A stretch of DNA of 64,000 nt from Candidatus Aquicultor sp. (GCA_036504445.1 DASXVE010000024.1:1-64000); one strand, 5' to 3'; counted from the stretch's first letter, positions 33,435-42,512 are shown. Notes: a model not told the origin generated them from the letters alone. A program made the numbers and translations.

Positions 33435-34472
33435 GTGTTTGTGGGAGATTGGAAACAAGTTTTGGCTCGACTTTTAAAGCAAGACCCTGTCCTACGCAGA
33501 GAATTCAAAGAGCGAATCAATAAAAAGGTTCAAAACAAGAAAGAGCAGATGAAGCGCGAGATGGATGAAGAATTGCCGGCTGTTGCTGCATGGGTTGCAA
33601 AACCACTCGCCGGCCTCTTTTTCGACCGAATTAACGCAAAGAACATGGAAAAAGGTGACGCTGGGGAGTTTAACGTCTTTCTCCAGGCCAAGATGCGCTT
33701 ATCGGACGAGTGGTTTGTCTTTAACGACGTAGTTGTTGAGCCGGAACCGGGCAGACTCACCCAGATCGATCACATTATCATCGGCCCACCTGGTCTCTTT
33801 ATAATTGAGACGAAAGCATGGAAAGGCTCATATTCCGCATACAAGGATAATTGGAAATATCGCAACGGCACAGAATGGATTAAGTGCAAGAGCAGCCCTA
33901 CAAAGCAAAATACTTACCATGTAAAGGCCATCGCTGAGTGGCTTAAGGGAACAAAGATTTTGAGCATTGATGCTCCAGCAGAAAAATGGATAGTACCTAT
34001 TGTGGTTTTCACTCGAGCACAGTGGCTTAAAACAACGGATTGCTCAATGCCGGTATTTAACGGAATTTCAGAATTCATTGCTTATCTTAAAGCAAAGGCA
34101 GAGCGATACTTAGGCCAAGACGATATTGAGAGATTAACAGCGCTAATCCAGTATCCAACACTCAGTAAAGCGTTAAGGCAGGATCAAATCAAATGGTTTG
34201 GCGCGAGCGAAGCGTTGCTGCTTTCTGATGCAACCGAAAACAACCAAGACACTAGTGCTTTAGAAGTCGAAGAACGCATACAGACCAAGGTTTCTAGTGT
34301 GCCGGAATACACCGAAGGTGTTACTAAAAACGGCAAGCGATATGTGAGGATTGTCGGTACGATGGAACAAGCAACTATGGTGTATGAGCACTTTAGGACA
34401 CAGCATCCCGATCTTAAACCACCGCGAAAAGATCGATTCAAGGAAGGAATGTTCTTCTTTTACATATCTTAA
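33435..34472 (+). CDS. NERD-domain nuclease-like protein
   Basis: 345 residues. After a basic, helical N-terminus (ERINKKVQNKKEQMKREM) comes a NERD domain at about 70-190: KGDAGEFNVFLQAKM, QIDHIIIGPPGLFIIETKAW with the D...ExK catalytic pattern, then QNTYHVKAIAEWL. The C-terminal third is a separate small domain (GKRYVRIVGTMEQATMVYEH) of unknown type. NERD proteins are predicted DNA nucleases. GTG start; no clear ribosome binding site. As the only companion of the second CD-NTase it is the best candidate for its effector, though no nucleotide-binding domain such as SAVED is recognisable. Confidence 0.8.
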   Translation: MFVGDWKQVLARLLKQDPVLRREFKERINKKVQNKKEQMKREMDEELPAVAAWVAKPLAGLFFDRINAKNMEKGDAGEFNVFLQAKMRLSDEWFVFNDVVVEPEPGRLTQIDHIIIGPPGLFIIETKAWKGSYSAYKDNWKYRNGTEWIKCKSSPTKQNTYHVKAIAEWLKGTKILSIDAPAEKWIVPIVVFTRAQWLKTTDCSMPVFNGISEFIAYLKAKAERYLGQDDIERLTALIQYPTLSKALRQDQIKWFGASEALLLSDATENNQDTSALEVEERIQTKVSSVPEYTEGVTKNGKRYVRIVGTMEQATMVYEHFRTQHPDLKPPRKDRFKEGMFFFYIS

Positions 34473-34555
34473 GGTGCCTCTCCGCCTGCTCGGTTCGCAA
34501 TCACTTTAATCGCATGCTGGAGGCGAGAATCTCAGAGGGTTTGTGATTTGTAGTC

Positions 34556-35488
34556 TTACTTTCGATGAGCTTTATCATGACAAACAGTACATAGCGAAAC
34601 TAAGTTTTCCTTAGTATTCCCGCCGCCTTTTGCGTGGTGCTCAATATGATGTATTTCCAAGTGCCTTGCATCCGAAGGGTTCCACTCCTTATGAGACCAA
34701 TCACACTCTTGACACGCATAACCGTCGCGACGAAGGACGTCTCTCCGGACATCGTCTGGAATATGCCGGTCATGCTCGGGGCTTTGCCGATCGGCCTGAA
34801 GCACGTATTCCCCGACACTAAGGTCCGGGCGCCCCGTCGATTGCGTCGCGACCGGCCAACCATACTCCGTCCGTAACTCTCGCACCCGCCGAGCCCACTC
34901 CGTTTTGTCGCCTGCGACGTAGCGCAACTCCTCATTCGTAATCGGTTTGCCGACATTTGCTCGCAGATATTTAAGAATTTTATCCCGCACCGAGTCTTCG
35001 CCTTTACGAATCGTATTTGCAACATTCCAGCGGTGTGCGGCATCGCGATCCTGCTGCGTATTAAGCAAGACATAATCGCTTGTCTTCATAGCCGTCAATT
35101 CGTGCGGAACTTCTACGTCTTGATCCTCACTCATCTCTTTGACGGTTACGCCGCTGGCAATAGACCAGCCGAATTGAACCCTCAACTCACGCACGCGTCG
35201 CGCGTATTCTTGAATCCCCGAGACGACAAGGAGTTCGTCGCCGTCTATGACGATCCCCGGATGCTTGCGAAAGTAGTAGAGAATCCGCTCCCTTGCGGAC
35301 GATGCATATTCCGAAGGAATTAGCGCCGCACCCAGATCGCGCAAGGTATTAAAAACCGGTACGAGCGCGAGCACTTTAGGCCGAAGCTCTTCGGTTTGAA
35401 GCTCGGCTTTGAAGTTTGCTATCAGCTCCTCGACTCGGCGCCGCGCCGCTTCGGGATCAATATGTTTTGATTTTTCATTATTCGCCAT
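34556..35488 (-). CDS. HNH restriction endonuclease
   Basis: About 310 residues. The C-terminus is a full HNH/McrA-type domain: RDGYACQECDW, HLEIHHIEHHAKGG and NLVSLCTVCHDKAH, with the four zinc cysteines and catalytic His. Upstream are two similar winged-helix-like units (SSARERILYYFRKHPG...YARRVRELRVQFGW and SVRDKILKYLRANVGK...WARRVRELRTEYGW, about residues 60-120 and 165-225) that could form the sequence-reading part. It starts 11 bases inside vsr at an ATG. With the neighbouring C5 methyltransferase it makes a plausible type II restriction pair. Target site cannot be deduced. Confidence 0.82.
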   Translation of the reverse strand: MANNEKSKHIDPEAARRRVEELIANFKAELQTEELRPKVLALVPVFNTLRDLGAALIPSEYASSARERILYYFRKHPGIVIDGDELLVVSGIQEYARRVRELRVQFGWSIASGVTVKEMSEDQDVEVPHELTAMKTSDYVLLNTQQDRDAAHRWNVANTIRKGEDSVRDKILKYLRANVGKPITNEELRYVAGDKTEWARRVRELRTEYGWPVATQSTGRPDLSVGEYVLQADRQSPEHDRHIPDDVRRDVLRRDGYACQECDWSHKEWNPSDARHLEIHHIEHHAKGGGNTKENLVSLCTVCHDKAHRK

Positions 35489-35891
35489 GTAGGAACCTCT
35501 CCAACTTTCGCATGAGTTCTTCAGGATTCTTGGTCTCGCACTCCCAAACAACTAATACATTCCAGCCCAAGGCCTTTAATTCCTCTTCTACCTTTATATC
35601 ACGTCTCATCGTTTTGTCGATTTTCTCGTTCCAGAATTGTGTGTTGGAAGAAGGTCGTTTTGAGCGTTTACATCCTTCGTGCCCGTGCCAAAAGCAACCA
35701 TGCACAAAGACGATCTTCTTATGGCGAGTCAATACGAGGTCGGGATGACCGGGCAGGTTTTTGCCGTGCAGGCGATAGCGATACCCAAGACCGTGAACGG
35801 CTCTTCGCACGACCATCTCGGGCTTGGTATCTTTGCCGGTGACACGAGACATTATCCAACTGCGTTTTTCTTTATCGAAAACATCGGGCAT
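35478..35891 (-). CDS. vsr: Very short patch repair endonuclease
   Basis: 137 residues. It shows the full Vsr pattern: RSWIMSRVTGKDTKPEMVVR, YRLHGKNLPGHPDLVL with the catalytic Asp, and KIVFVHGCFWHGHEGC with the zinc ligands. It nicks at T-G mismatches produced by deamination of 5-methylcytosine. The ATG is two bases after the dcm stop, and the gene overlaps the HNH gene by 11 bases, so all three are one transcript. It limits the mutagenic cost of the cytosine methylase. Confidence 0.93.
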   Translation of the reverse strand: MPDVFDKEKRSWIMSRVTGKDTKPEMVVRRAVHGLGYRYRLHGKNLPGHPDLVLTRHKKIVFVHGCFWHGHEGCKRSKRPSSNTQFWNEKIDKTMRRDIKVEEELKALGWNVLVVWECETKNPEELMRKLERFLHGE

Positions 35892-35893
35892 GC

Positions 35894-37090
35894 CTAGAGT
35901 CTGGCACACAGGAGCGCATAAACGCAATCAGCGATGCGAGCGGCGAGCATCGGAGGGACCGCATTGCCGATTTGCTTCGCAATCTCCGTCTTTGATCCAG
36001 TAAATCTGAACTCATCAGGAAACGACTGCAAGCGCGCGGCCTCACGGTGCGTGATGGGCCGGTGCTGCTGTGGATGCAGGTAGCGACCTTTTTCCGGTTT
36101 GAAGAATTCGGTCCGTATTGTAAAGGAGGGCTTATCCCACCACAGGCGACCAAAAAGGTCCGTGCCGCCGGAAGTTTTGCGAATCCAGCAATCCGGTGTG
36201 ATCTCCGGTGCTCGCTCCTGCAGATCGAAGCGATTCATGCCCTCTTCGGGTATCGCCATATAGCGGGCTATACTTTTCGGGGTCGGTTTGCGGCCGAAAT
36301 GAAGATCTAGCGGACCTGGTTCGATACGAATCTCGGTTCCGACCGGTATCGGTAGATCGCTTATTGCGTCTCTAACGGTTCGCCACGGCTTGGCATCGCT
36401 GATGTATTCGTCGAAATCTTGCGCAAACATTTTGCGGTAGCCGTTGCCGCTTGGAACAACATGGGTCTTCTTCGGCGGAAATATCTCCTTTGGATCGGCA
36501 AACTTGCATCCGAGGATAAAGGCGCGCCAGCGAGTTTGCGGCACACCGTAGTCTGCAGCGCACAGGCGCTCCCATGCCAACTGAAAGCCCATCGATTCCG
36601 CTTTTTCAATGATTTGTTGGTGCTCGTCGGAGCCGATAAGCTGCGGCACGTTCTCCATGACGAATATGTCAGCATTTGAACGCTCTACGACCTCCATATA
36701 AGGAAGCCATAAGTGCTTTCTTGGATCGTTGTCTCGGTTCTTGTTTAGCAAGCTAAAGCCTTGACAGGGAGGACCGCCTACAACAACATCGGCTTTCGGA
36801 ATTTTGTTATGAGGATTATCTAGAATATCAATTATATCGCCATAGACACAGTGATTACCGAAGTTCATGTTGTAGGTATTGGCAGCATATTTATTAATAT
36901 CGTTAGCCCAGGCCGGCTCGAAGAAGTGCCCGAGAAGCTCCGTAAAGCCAAGCGTCATACCGCCCGCTCCCGCGAAGAGGTCGATGAGCTTCGGTCGCGG
37001 AGTAAACGGCGCGAGCTGATTATTTATCCTCGCGTTAAAAATCGTCTCGTTATCGATAATTGCTCGGTCCGCTGCTTTTGCCTGTGCCAT
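35894..37090 (-). CDS. dcm: DNA cytosine-5 methyltransferase
   Basis: 398 residues with all main C5 motifs: I LIDLFAGAGGMTLGF (near residue 35), IV VVVGGPPCQGFS with the nucleophilic Cys109, VI MENVPQL, VIII near residue 190 (YGVPQTRWRAFILG), IX ITHREAARLQSFPDEF and X QIGNAVPP. The target recognition domain lies between about 200 and 330. GGAGAAATG precedes the ATG. First gene of the dcm-vsr-HNH unit. Confidence 0.95.
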   Translation of the reverse strand: MAQAKAADRAIIDNETIFNARINNQLAPFTPRPKLIDLFAGAGGMTLGFTELLGHFFEPAWANDINKYAANTYNMNFGNHCVYGDIIDILDNPHNKIPKADVVVGGPPCQGFSLLNKNRDNDPRKHLWLPYMEVVERSNADIFVMENVPQLIGSDEHQQIIEKAESMGFQLAWERLCAADYGVPQTRWRAFILGCKFADPKEIFPPKKTHVVPSGNGYRKMFAQDFDEYISDAKPWRTVRDAISDLPIPVGTEIRIEPGPLDLHFGRKPTPKSIARYMAIPEEGMNRFDLQERAPEITPDCWIRKTSGGTDLFGRLWWDKPSFTIRTEFFKPEKGRYLHPQQHRPITHREAARLQSFPDEFRFTGSKTEIAKQIGNAVPPMLAARIADCVYALLCARL

Positions 37091-37498
37091 GCTTTCATTT
37101 CTCCGGGTTGGTTACCATTTTAGTCGTTTTAGTGCGCCGAGCCAACGACTTAAGAGTCTATATGTCACCTTACTTCATTATTCCCATGGAGGCGTCCTAT
37201 AGCAACACGAACATCCCCTCTTCTAAGTTTCTAGCATGTTTATATCGTTTTGTCCATAAGAGCATTTGCATATATTAAATCGTTTTTGACTGCAATTAGA
37301 CTGGCGCTTAACTCGCATAAGAAAATAATGATTAGCAGCGAGACACTTTTCACCGTAGTTTGCCGCATATTTAATTGCAAACCGCTCAGGCAACCGATAT
37401 GTCAATTACGCTTCAGATTAAGATGTACTTCGGGATATCACGTCTAGTGTTGGATTACTACGCTCGCTTGTGGACTAACTCCTGAGGATTATGCCGAT
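37091..37498. other. Gene-free stretch between defence modules
   Basis: About 400 AT-rich bases between the start of dcm and the end of the subtilase gene. I see no gene or RNA. A short inverted repeat (AGTCGTT at 37122-37128, AACGACT at 37144-37150) lies upstream of dcm and might be part of its control region. The drop in GC relative to both neighbours fits a join between separately acquired cassettes. Confidence 0.4.
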
Positions 37499-40006
37499 CT
37501 ATCTTCCGTTGCGTTGTGTTGTTATCGGAACGATTAAGCCGACCTGTTGAGCAACAGGAGTGTAAACATCTATTTCTTGTTCCGGAGTTCTTATTGTTAC
37601 GACTAAGGCGTAACGCGTTCTGTTGTCAAACTTGCCGAGGTGTTTCCGCTCTCGCCACCAACCGATTCTCGGAGATACTGCGATAAAGTGAGATTCCGCA
37701 AGCTCTGCCGCCGACCCTCTCCAAATATCGGAATGAATTGAGCCTTTATCACGGGCCTGCCCAATAACCCAATGATCCGACGCACTGGCTGTTCCGGGAT
37801 GCCCTTCATCCTCATCGCGTGCAGCGGCATTAATTCTCTGGACGAACTGGTCTTCCGTTTCATACGGTGAGTTGATGTCGAATCGTAAGGCGTGCGAAGC
37901 ATACCGATACCTGTCTTTCCAACCGATTTCGCCGGGGCCCGGTTCTATAAAGTAGGAGAGTGTTATGCGCATTTCAACCTGCGTATCATGCAATCCCAAC
38001 AGCACCTCACGCGGCCAAGGTAAATCGTAGAGATGCATATCGCACGTCTTCCCCCTGCCTCCTTGAACTTCAAACGGTTTGATTTCCGCCTGTGCTATCA
38101 GCGTCAGCGAGTTTGATGCGCTATACAGCGCGGCCTCTTCGTTCGGAACACCGTATCCGCAAATACGCAGCAAGTTCTTGAGTTCGGTTTTCGTATCGTT
38201 CTGCACGAATTGCCTTTTGAGTTCATCCGGCCATTCGGCGGAATGCACCATAAGCGCGCGAATCGTCTCCGGCCAATAATCGGGATAGCGGGCTTGAATC
38301 TTGGCGGCGAGGTGGGCGGCTTGCGCCGTCGCCGCACTCGTCATATTAAAGCAATCGAGTAGCCGAGATTGCGGCTGGTAATGTGTGGACAGCAAAGAAA
38401 GATCCGCACATTCCGTCGCGAAGTTGCCGTCATCGACCGCCATGTTGCCGCCCTCCATGACAATCTCCGGCTTGATAGGCCATCTATCATTCCATGTTAG
38501 AGACGTTGTTGTAAAAGGCGAAAGCTGGTTTCTTCGGGCTATTACAGTATAACCATTTAATGTAGGATCAGTAATCGTATCTAATTGCGTGTAGGCACCA
38601 ACAGTAAGCACGTTCCATGATTGGGCCGGATCATGGATGGAATCGGTAATTTGGTTTTCGGGGTAATTCGCTACTTGATTAAAATCGGTGATGTTGCCGG
38701 CGCTTACTACCATTAGCCGTTTTACGCCATCGTCTACACCTGATGTGAGTTGATCCAACTCGCCCGACCACGAAGACGGCCTCCCCCGATCACGTGTATC
38801 TTCAGCAGTGATTGCCATACAATTGATGCGTTTGCGTTCTGGGGCCCTGATTTCAGCTAAATATACGCACTGAGCATTAATATCGCCCCAAAGCTTCGGC
38901 TCATTCTGTCCTTGCGGCGGGAGCATCTTCACGGACTCAAGCACATGGTTAACGATAATGGGTTCACTGCCGGAAAGAAGTTCCGCAATGTTGCCGTAAC
39001 CGGAAATGCCTGCCATCAGAGTGCCGTGACCCTCGTGATCATGTGTACCCCATGCCGAATCATAGCAATGACAATCATTACCATCGAGCAGAGGCGATAG
39101 CATAGGATGGCCTGTATTAACGCCTGTATCGATCATGCAAACAGAAGTATTGGCTTCACCGTCTACATGCAGACGCTCGCTAAAATCTTCGACCCACTCT
39201 GCTTGCTCCAGATTCGGTAGCTCATCCCAGAAAGCCGCGGTGTCCTTTGCCTTGCGATACTCGGCTATCTCATCCGAGTATCGTGTCAAGTCCTCAAGCT
39301 GGCGGCGGTTCACATGCACGAGTTTAACCGCACGTTCCGGGAACTTTATAGAACCTGTTTTTGAATTTACCTGCTGTTGCACGAGCAATTCTTCGAACCG
39401 TCGAATGGCTTCATCGCTATCGCTGCTAAGCCAGACTTCACACCACTCCGGCTCTTCACCGGGCATTAAATCATTATCGTCTTGCCAGAACGATTCGACG
39501 AGCAAGGCCTTACGCAGATCTTCTATACTGTTAACGAGATCGGCATTCCGCGGTTTACCCGATTTGCTCTCCTCGTTTGCATATTGCTCGAGCTTTTTGA
39601 AGAAATCCTGTCGCTTATCGTTTGCTATAAAAACGGTTGCATAGATTACGCGCAAATACTCGTCTTCACCGGTCTCGTCATTTCTTACTAGTTCTTCCTC
39701 GATTCTGACGTTGCATAGCCTGGCTTTCTTCGACCGCATGTCCTCAAGGCTTTTGGTCACCAAATCATATCCGGGTGCACCCCGAAATTCAAGGTAAATC
39801 CCCTCTCGATCCGCATGAGTGACGACGAACTCGTTTTCCGCCTCTTCCCAAGCTTGACTAAGGCGCTCCCGTAAAAAGTCGGCGTGCCCTTGTCGATTGC
39901 CGCGCCCAGGTATGCGTTTTTTCGCACCCATTTGCGTTACACTCGTAAACCCCAACCGTGACGGCGGATCTTCAAGTTTGATATGCGAAAGATTTGTCTG
40001 CGGCAT
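37499..40006 (-). CDS. ietS: Subtilisin-like S8 protease (IetS-type)
   Basis: 835 residues. The catalytic triad is readable: Asp in SVCMIDTGVNTGHPML (near 283), His in HDHEGHGTLMAGISG (near 330) and Ser in FNMTSAATAQAAHLAA (near 557). The N-terminal 270 residues are an extended domain of unknown fold, and the C-terminal 270 are beta-rich (ITLSYFIEPGPGEIGW). No signal peptide, so it is cytoplasmic. The ATG overlaps the stop of the AAA ATPase gene by one base. ATPase-subtilase pairs of this kind are the IetAS antiphage system, originally described as a plasmid stability locus. The protease probably cuts a target when the ATPase senses infection. Confidence 0.85.
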   Translation of the reverse strand: MPQTNLSHIKLEDPPSRLGFTSVTQMGAKKRIPGRGNRQGHADFLRERLSQAWEEAENEFVVTHADREGIYLEFRGAPGYDLVTKSLEDMRSKKARLCNVRIEEELVRNDETGEDEYLRVIYATVFIANDKRQDFFKKLEQYANEESKSGKPRNADLVNSIEDLRKALLVESFWQDDNDLMPGEEPEWCEVWLSSDSDEAIRRFEELLVQQQVNSKTGSIKFPERAVKLVHVNRRQLEDLTRYSDEIAEYRKAKDTAAFWDELPNLEQAEWVEDFSERLHVDGEANTSVCMIDTGVNTGHPMLSPLLDGNDCHCYDSAWGTHDHEGHGTLMAGISGYGNIAELLSGSEPIIVNHVLESVKMLPPQGQNEPKLWGDINAQCVYLAEIRAPERKRINCMAITAEDTRDRGRPSSWSGELDQLTSGVDDGVKRLMVVSAGNITDFNQVANYPENQITDSIHDPAQSWNVLTVGAYTQLDTITDPTLNGYTVIARRNQLSPFTTTSLTWNDRWPIKPEIVMEGGNMAVDDGNFATECADLSLLSTHYQPQSRLLDCFNMTSAATAQAAHLAAKIQARYPDYWPETIRALMVHSAEWPDELKRQFVQNDTKTELKNLLRICGYGVPNEEAALYSASNSLTLIAQAEIKPFEVQGGRGKTCDMHLYDLPWPREVLLGLHDTQVEMRITLSYFIEPGPGEIGWKDRYRYASHALRFDINSPYETEDQFVQRINAAARDEDEGHPGTASASDHWVIGQARDKGSIHSDIWRGSAAELAESHFIAVSPRIGWWRERKHLGKFDNRTRYALVVTIRTPEQEIDVYTPVAQQVGLIVPITTQRNGR

Positions 40007-40980
40007 TAGGAGCTACCTCGCAATCCCCTTCGCGCGATTTGTCTATTTTGTAAAGCCTTGAGCAGTATCGCCGAGCTTACTTTATCGACATCTCCCAAAA
40101 TTGCTTGCTTAATGGCATCGCGACAGGCCAGATCGATTTCTGCGTGACTTAAACCCTCGCTGCTTTCGATAACCGGCTTCCAAGCGAACCGGCTCTCCTT
40201 AAAGGTTCCGAGCACATTTTTGATCAACCGCTTTCGCGCATCCTTATCAGGAGCCTCATAATAGAGAACATCGTCGAAACGACGAAACAAAGCCTGATCC
40301 AACAATCCCGGATTATTCGTGGCTGCAATTATTATACTCTCGGACGTATCTTGCTCAATAAATTGCAGAAATGAGTTCAGCACTCGACGCATCTCGCCGA
40401 CGTCGTTGTCCATCGAACGTTCGCCGCCGATGGCATCGAATTCATCAAATAGATAGATGCCGTGCGCTTGCTCTATAAGATGAAAGATTTGGCGCAGCTT
40501 TGCGCTGGTCTCACCCATGAATTTCGTCACAAGTCGGTCTACCTGGATGGTATTTAAGGTTAAGTGCAGTTCATTCGCCAAAACGCGCGCAGTCATGGTT
40601 TTCCCTGTTCCGGGAGGGCCGATCAACAATAACTTGCGCCGGTGTGAGAGCCCGTGGTGCTTGAGCTTTTCTTGTTGGCGATACTCATGAATCACTTGTT
40701 GAATCCGTTCCTGCAGCACAGCAGGAATTACAAGCTCGCTTTTAGAGACCTGCGGCCTGTCGATAAGCACTAAGCCTTTTAAGTCTTGCGGAAAAGGAAC
40801 AACGCGAGAACTGCTTTTTTTCCGCTCACTGTCTACGATTTCTCGAATATCATTAGCAAGGGCTGAATGCCCCTGCTTAGCCTCATGAGCAGCAACTTGC
40901 AGAGCGACCGTATAAAACCTTTCAGGTTGATCGCTGAAATGCGATCTAATTAATGTCTTTAATTGTTCTGCGGTTGCCAT
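40006..40980 (-). CDS. ietA: AAA+ ATPase partner of the subtilase (IetA-type)
   Basis: 324 residues. An N-terminal helical region (1-70) precedes an AAA+ module of the FtsH/katanin-like class: Walker A LLIGPPGTGKTMTARVLA (121-128 core), Walker B GIYLFDEFDAIGGE (175-182 core), sensor 1 IIAATNNPGLLDQAL and arginine finger FRRFDD. The C-terminal lid holds AEIDLACRDAIKQAI. GGAGCAG precedes the ATG. Coupled to the subtilase gene by a one-base overlap, it likely acts as remodelling sensor or gatekeeper of the protease. Confidence 0.88.
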   Translation of the reverse strand: MATAEQLKTLIRSHFSDQPERFYTVALQVAAHEAKQGHSALANDIREIVDSERKKSSSRVVPFPQDLKGLVLIDRPQVSKSELVIPAVLQERIQQVIHEYRQQEKLKHHGLSHRRKLLLIGPPGTGKTMTARVLANELHLTLNTIQVDRLVTKFMGETSAKLRQIFHLIEQAHGIYLFDEFDAIGGERSMDNDVGEMRRVLNSFLQFIEQDTSESIIIAATNNPGLLDQALFRRFDDVLYYEAPDKDARKRLIKNVLGTFKESRFAWKPVIESSEGLSHAEIDLACRDAIKQAILGDVDKVSSAILLKALQNRQIARRGLRGSS

Positions 40981-41196
40981 ACTGCTCCTTCTTTGGTCGA
41001 TGAACGAGTTCGAATAATCACCACCATCGGTTTGGAAACAGACCTAAGGTGCAAGCTGAAACCTATCCTCGTCTGTATCAATAATATATGAAGATGCATG
41101 GTTAGGGAACGAGAAGAAAGCTCGCAATTTCTTTGCACACGATACTTTCTACGAAATATTACGAAGTCAGCCAATTCCTCGATGAGCTCCATCATA

Positions 41197-41463
41197 TCAG
41201 CTCGACTTCAACAAATCCTTAATAGGCTTTACGATAGCATCCTGACTAAACTTGGCGCCAAATAGAGCAACTATCATATCTAAGACCGACTTAAAATCCA
41301 TCGTAAGATAACCACTTGCCATAGCGACAGGTGTTAATACGATGGCGACACATAACGCCAAAAATGATGAGTCGGTTCTCTTAAGTACGCTATTCTTAAG
41401 AACTGCAGTAATTAAGAAAATTGTGAGTGCCATATACGTTACATTTGCAGATAGCGTTAACAT
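41197..41463 (-). CDS. Holin-like small membrane protein
   Basis: 88 residues with three hydrophobic stretches (about 8-24, 34-52, 58-72: YMALTIFLITAVL, FLALCVAIVLTPVAMASGYL) and a short basic tail, as in phage holins. Its ATG overlaps the stop of the preceding gene (GCATGTTAA). Lysis genes amidase and an XhlA-like protein lie just upstream in the same transcript, which supports the role. The 40981-41196 gap to the ATPase gene holds no gene. Confidence 0.65.
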   Translation of the reverse strand: MLTLSANVTYMALTIFLITAVLKNSVLKRTDSSFLALCVAIVLTPVAMASGYLTMDFKSVLDMIVALFGAKFSQDAIVKPIKDLLKSS

Positions 41464-41732
41464 GCGATCATTTCCTTTATTTGCGGTTTGATTAACAAGA
41501 ATGATTCATCTAATGAGAAGCGTTGTTTCCATACTACGCGCCAGGCGTTTGCAAGCGCCCAGTAGGTGGCTTTGAGCATCGCCTCCGGCTTGTCCTCGGT
41601 GTGTGCCAGGATGAGCCTTTCGCCAAAGAGAGTGGTCCGAACAGTCTCGGTGCTCATGAGCGAGATCTCGTAGCCAGCCGCTTTGCGAGAAAACCCTCGA
41701 AGAGCCGGGGCTGGCACTTTTATTTCGAACAT
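41457..41732 (-). CDS. Small phage hypothetical protein
   Basis: 91 residues, beginning MFEIKVPAPALRGFSRKAAG with GGAGATAGG upstream of the ATG. Mixed alpha-beta, no motif I recognise. It lies between amidase and holin, overlaps the holin start, and is probably a lysis-module accessory. Confidence 0.5.
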   Translation of the reverse strand: MFEIKVPAPALRGFSRKAAGYEISLMSTETVRTTLFGERLILAHTEDKPEAMLKATYWALANAWRVVWKQRFSLDESFLLIKPQIKEMIAC

Positions 41733-41743
41733 ATGCCTATCTC

Positions 41744-42472
41744 CTAAACGCGCTTTTCTAGTTTGAGTAGGTTGTGAATCACAATAGCGAGGTCTTTGCG
41801 CTTGATGGGGTCATCCGGGTGAACATTACCCTTTGCGTCTCCGTGAAAGATACCTAAGTTCTTAAGCGTCTTGAATGCCTCGGCACTGTAATCGTTATCA
41901 TCGAGGTCCTTGAAAATCGTTCCCAACTTCGTCACCACCTTTTGTATTGGAGTCTGTTTCGAGCGCTCTACCCGTAGACTCGACATCGTGCGCGAGACCG
42001 CCCCGACGAAGTTAGCCCATGTATGCCCGTACTTTACGAAGTAGCCGATGGGATCCGTATGGTTGGTTTCGTGCCACTTCTTGGAGACCGCATCGTGGCT
42101 TAAGATGTGGTCTGCTCCCCATCCGTAGCGCAGGCAGCAATCGGCTACAAACCAGACCGCTCGGCCCCACACCAGGGCGAACTTCACAGGGTCGTAACCC
42201 GACGGTTCGCACATCTCTATTGAGAGGAACTTGGCGTTAGCCGTGGGGCCGGCGTGCCAGGCGCGCTCGTTTTCAGGAATACAGCGCGTAATTGAGTCCC
42301 AGTCGGCGAAGTAGTGCGCCGAAGCACCGCGCTCCGCTTTGTCGAAATACAGTTGCTCTGCCTCATCGGTCGCTCCGGGTGTTACCGTCGAGTGGACGAC
42401 CAATCCGACTGGCTTTAACGGCTTATGGCCGCGGTTGTGGTGGATGAGACGCTCCGTGACTGCGTATTTCAC
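41744..42472 (-). CDS. N-acetylmuramoyl-L-alanine amidase with SLH-like tail (endolysin)
   Basis: 242 residues. The N-terminal 150 form an Amidase_2/PGRP domain: GLVVHSTVTPGATDE with the first zinc His, a central ENERAWHAG, FLSIEMCEPSGYD, and ILSHDAVSKK with the second His region. The C-terminal 60 residues resemble one S-layer homology repeat (AFKTLKNLGIFHGDAKGNVH, then PDDPIKRKDLAIVI). SLH repeats bind pyruvylated secondary wall polymers, so the endolysin appears tailored to a host with an S-layer. GTG start with GGAGGTGA. Cuts the amide bond between muramic acid and the peptide. Confidence 0.85.
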   Translation of the reverse strand: MKYAVTERLIHHNRGHKPLKPVGLVVHSTVTPGATDEAEQLYFDKAERGASAHYFADWDSITRCIPENERAWHAGPTANAKFLSIEMCEPSGYDPVKFALVWGRAVWFVADCCLRYGWGADHILSHDAVSKKWHETNHTDPIGYFVKYGHTWANFVGAVSRTMSSLRVERSKQTPIQKVVTKLGTIFKDLDDNDYSAEAFKTLKNLGIFHGDAKGNVHPDDPIKRKDLAIVIHNLLKLEKRV

Positions 42473-42493
42473 GTTATCACCTCCAAATAAAAA

Positions 42494-42512
42494 AACCGCT
42501 GGCTAAGCGGTT
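42494..42512 (-). terminator. Intrinsic terminator
   Basis: Seven-bp stem (AACCGCT / AGCGGTT, five-base loop) followed on the minus strand by TTTTTTT. It lies between the XhlA-like gene and the amidase start and would partly separate the tail genes from the lysis genes. Confidence 0.75.

Noticed and set aside
23336-40980. BREX, DISARM, CRISPR or retron system
   Set aside because: No PglZ, BrxL, DrmA/B, Cas proteins, repeat arrays or reverse transcriptase are found. The HATPase-NOV_C protein alone does not define any of these.
40959-41195. 78-codon minus-strand frame upstream of the AAA ATPase
   Set aside because: Arg/Ser-rich composition without a start signal, overlapping the ATPase ribosome binding site; most likely the leader region.
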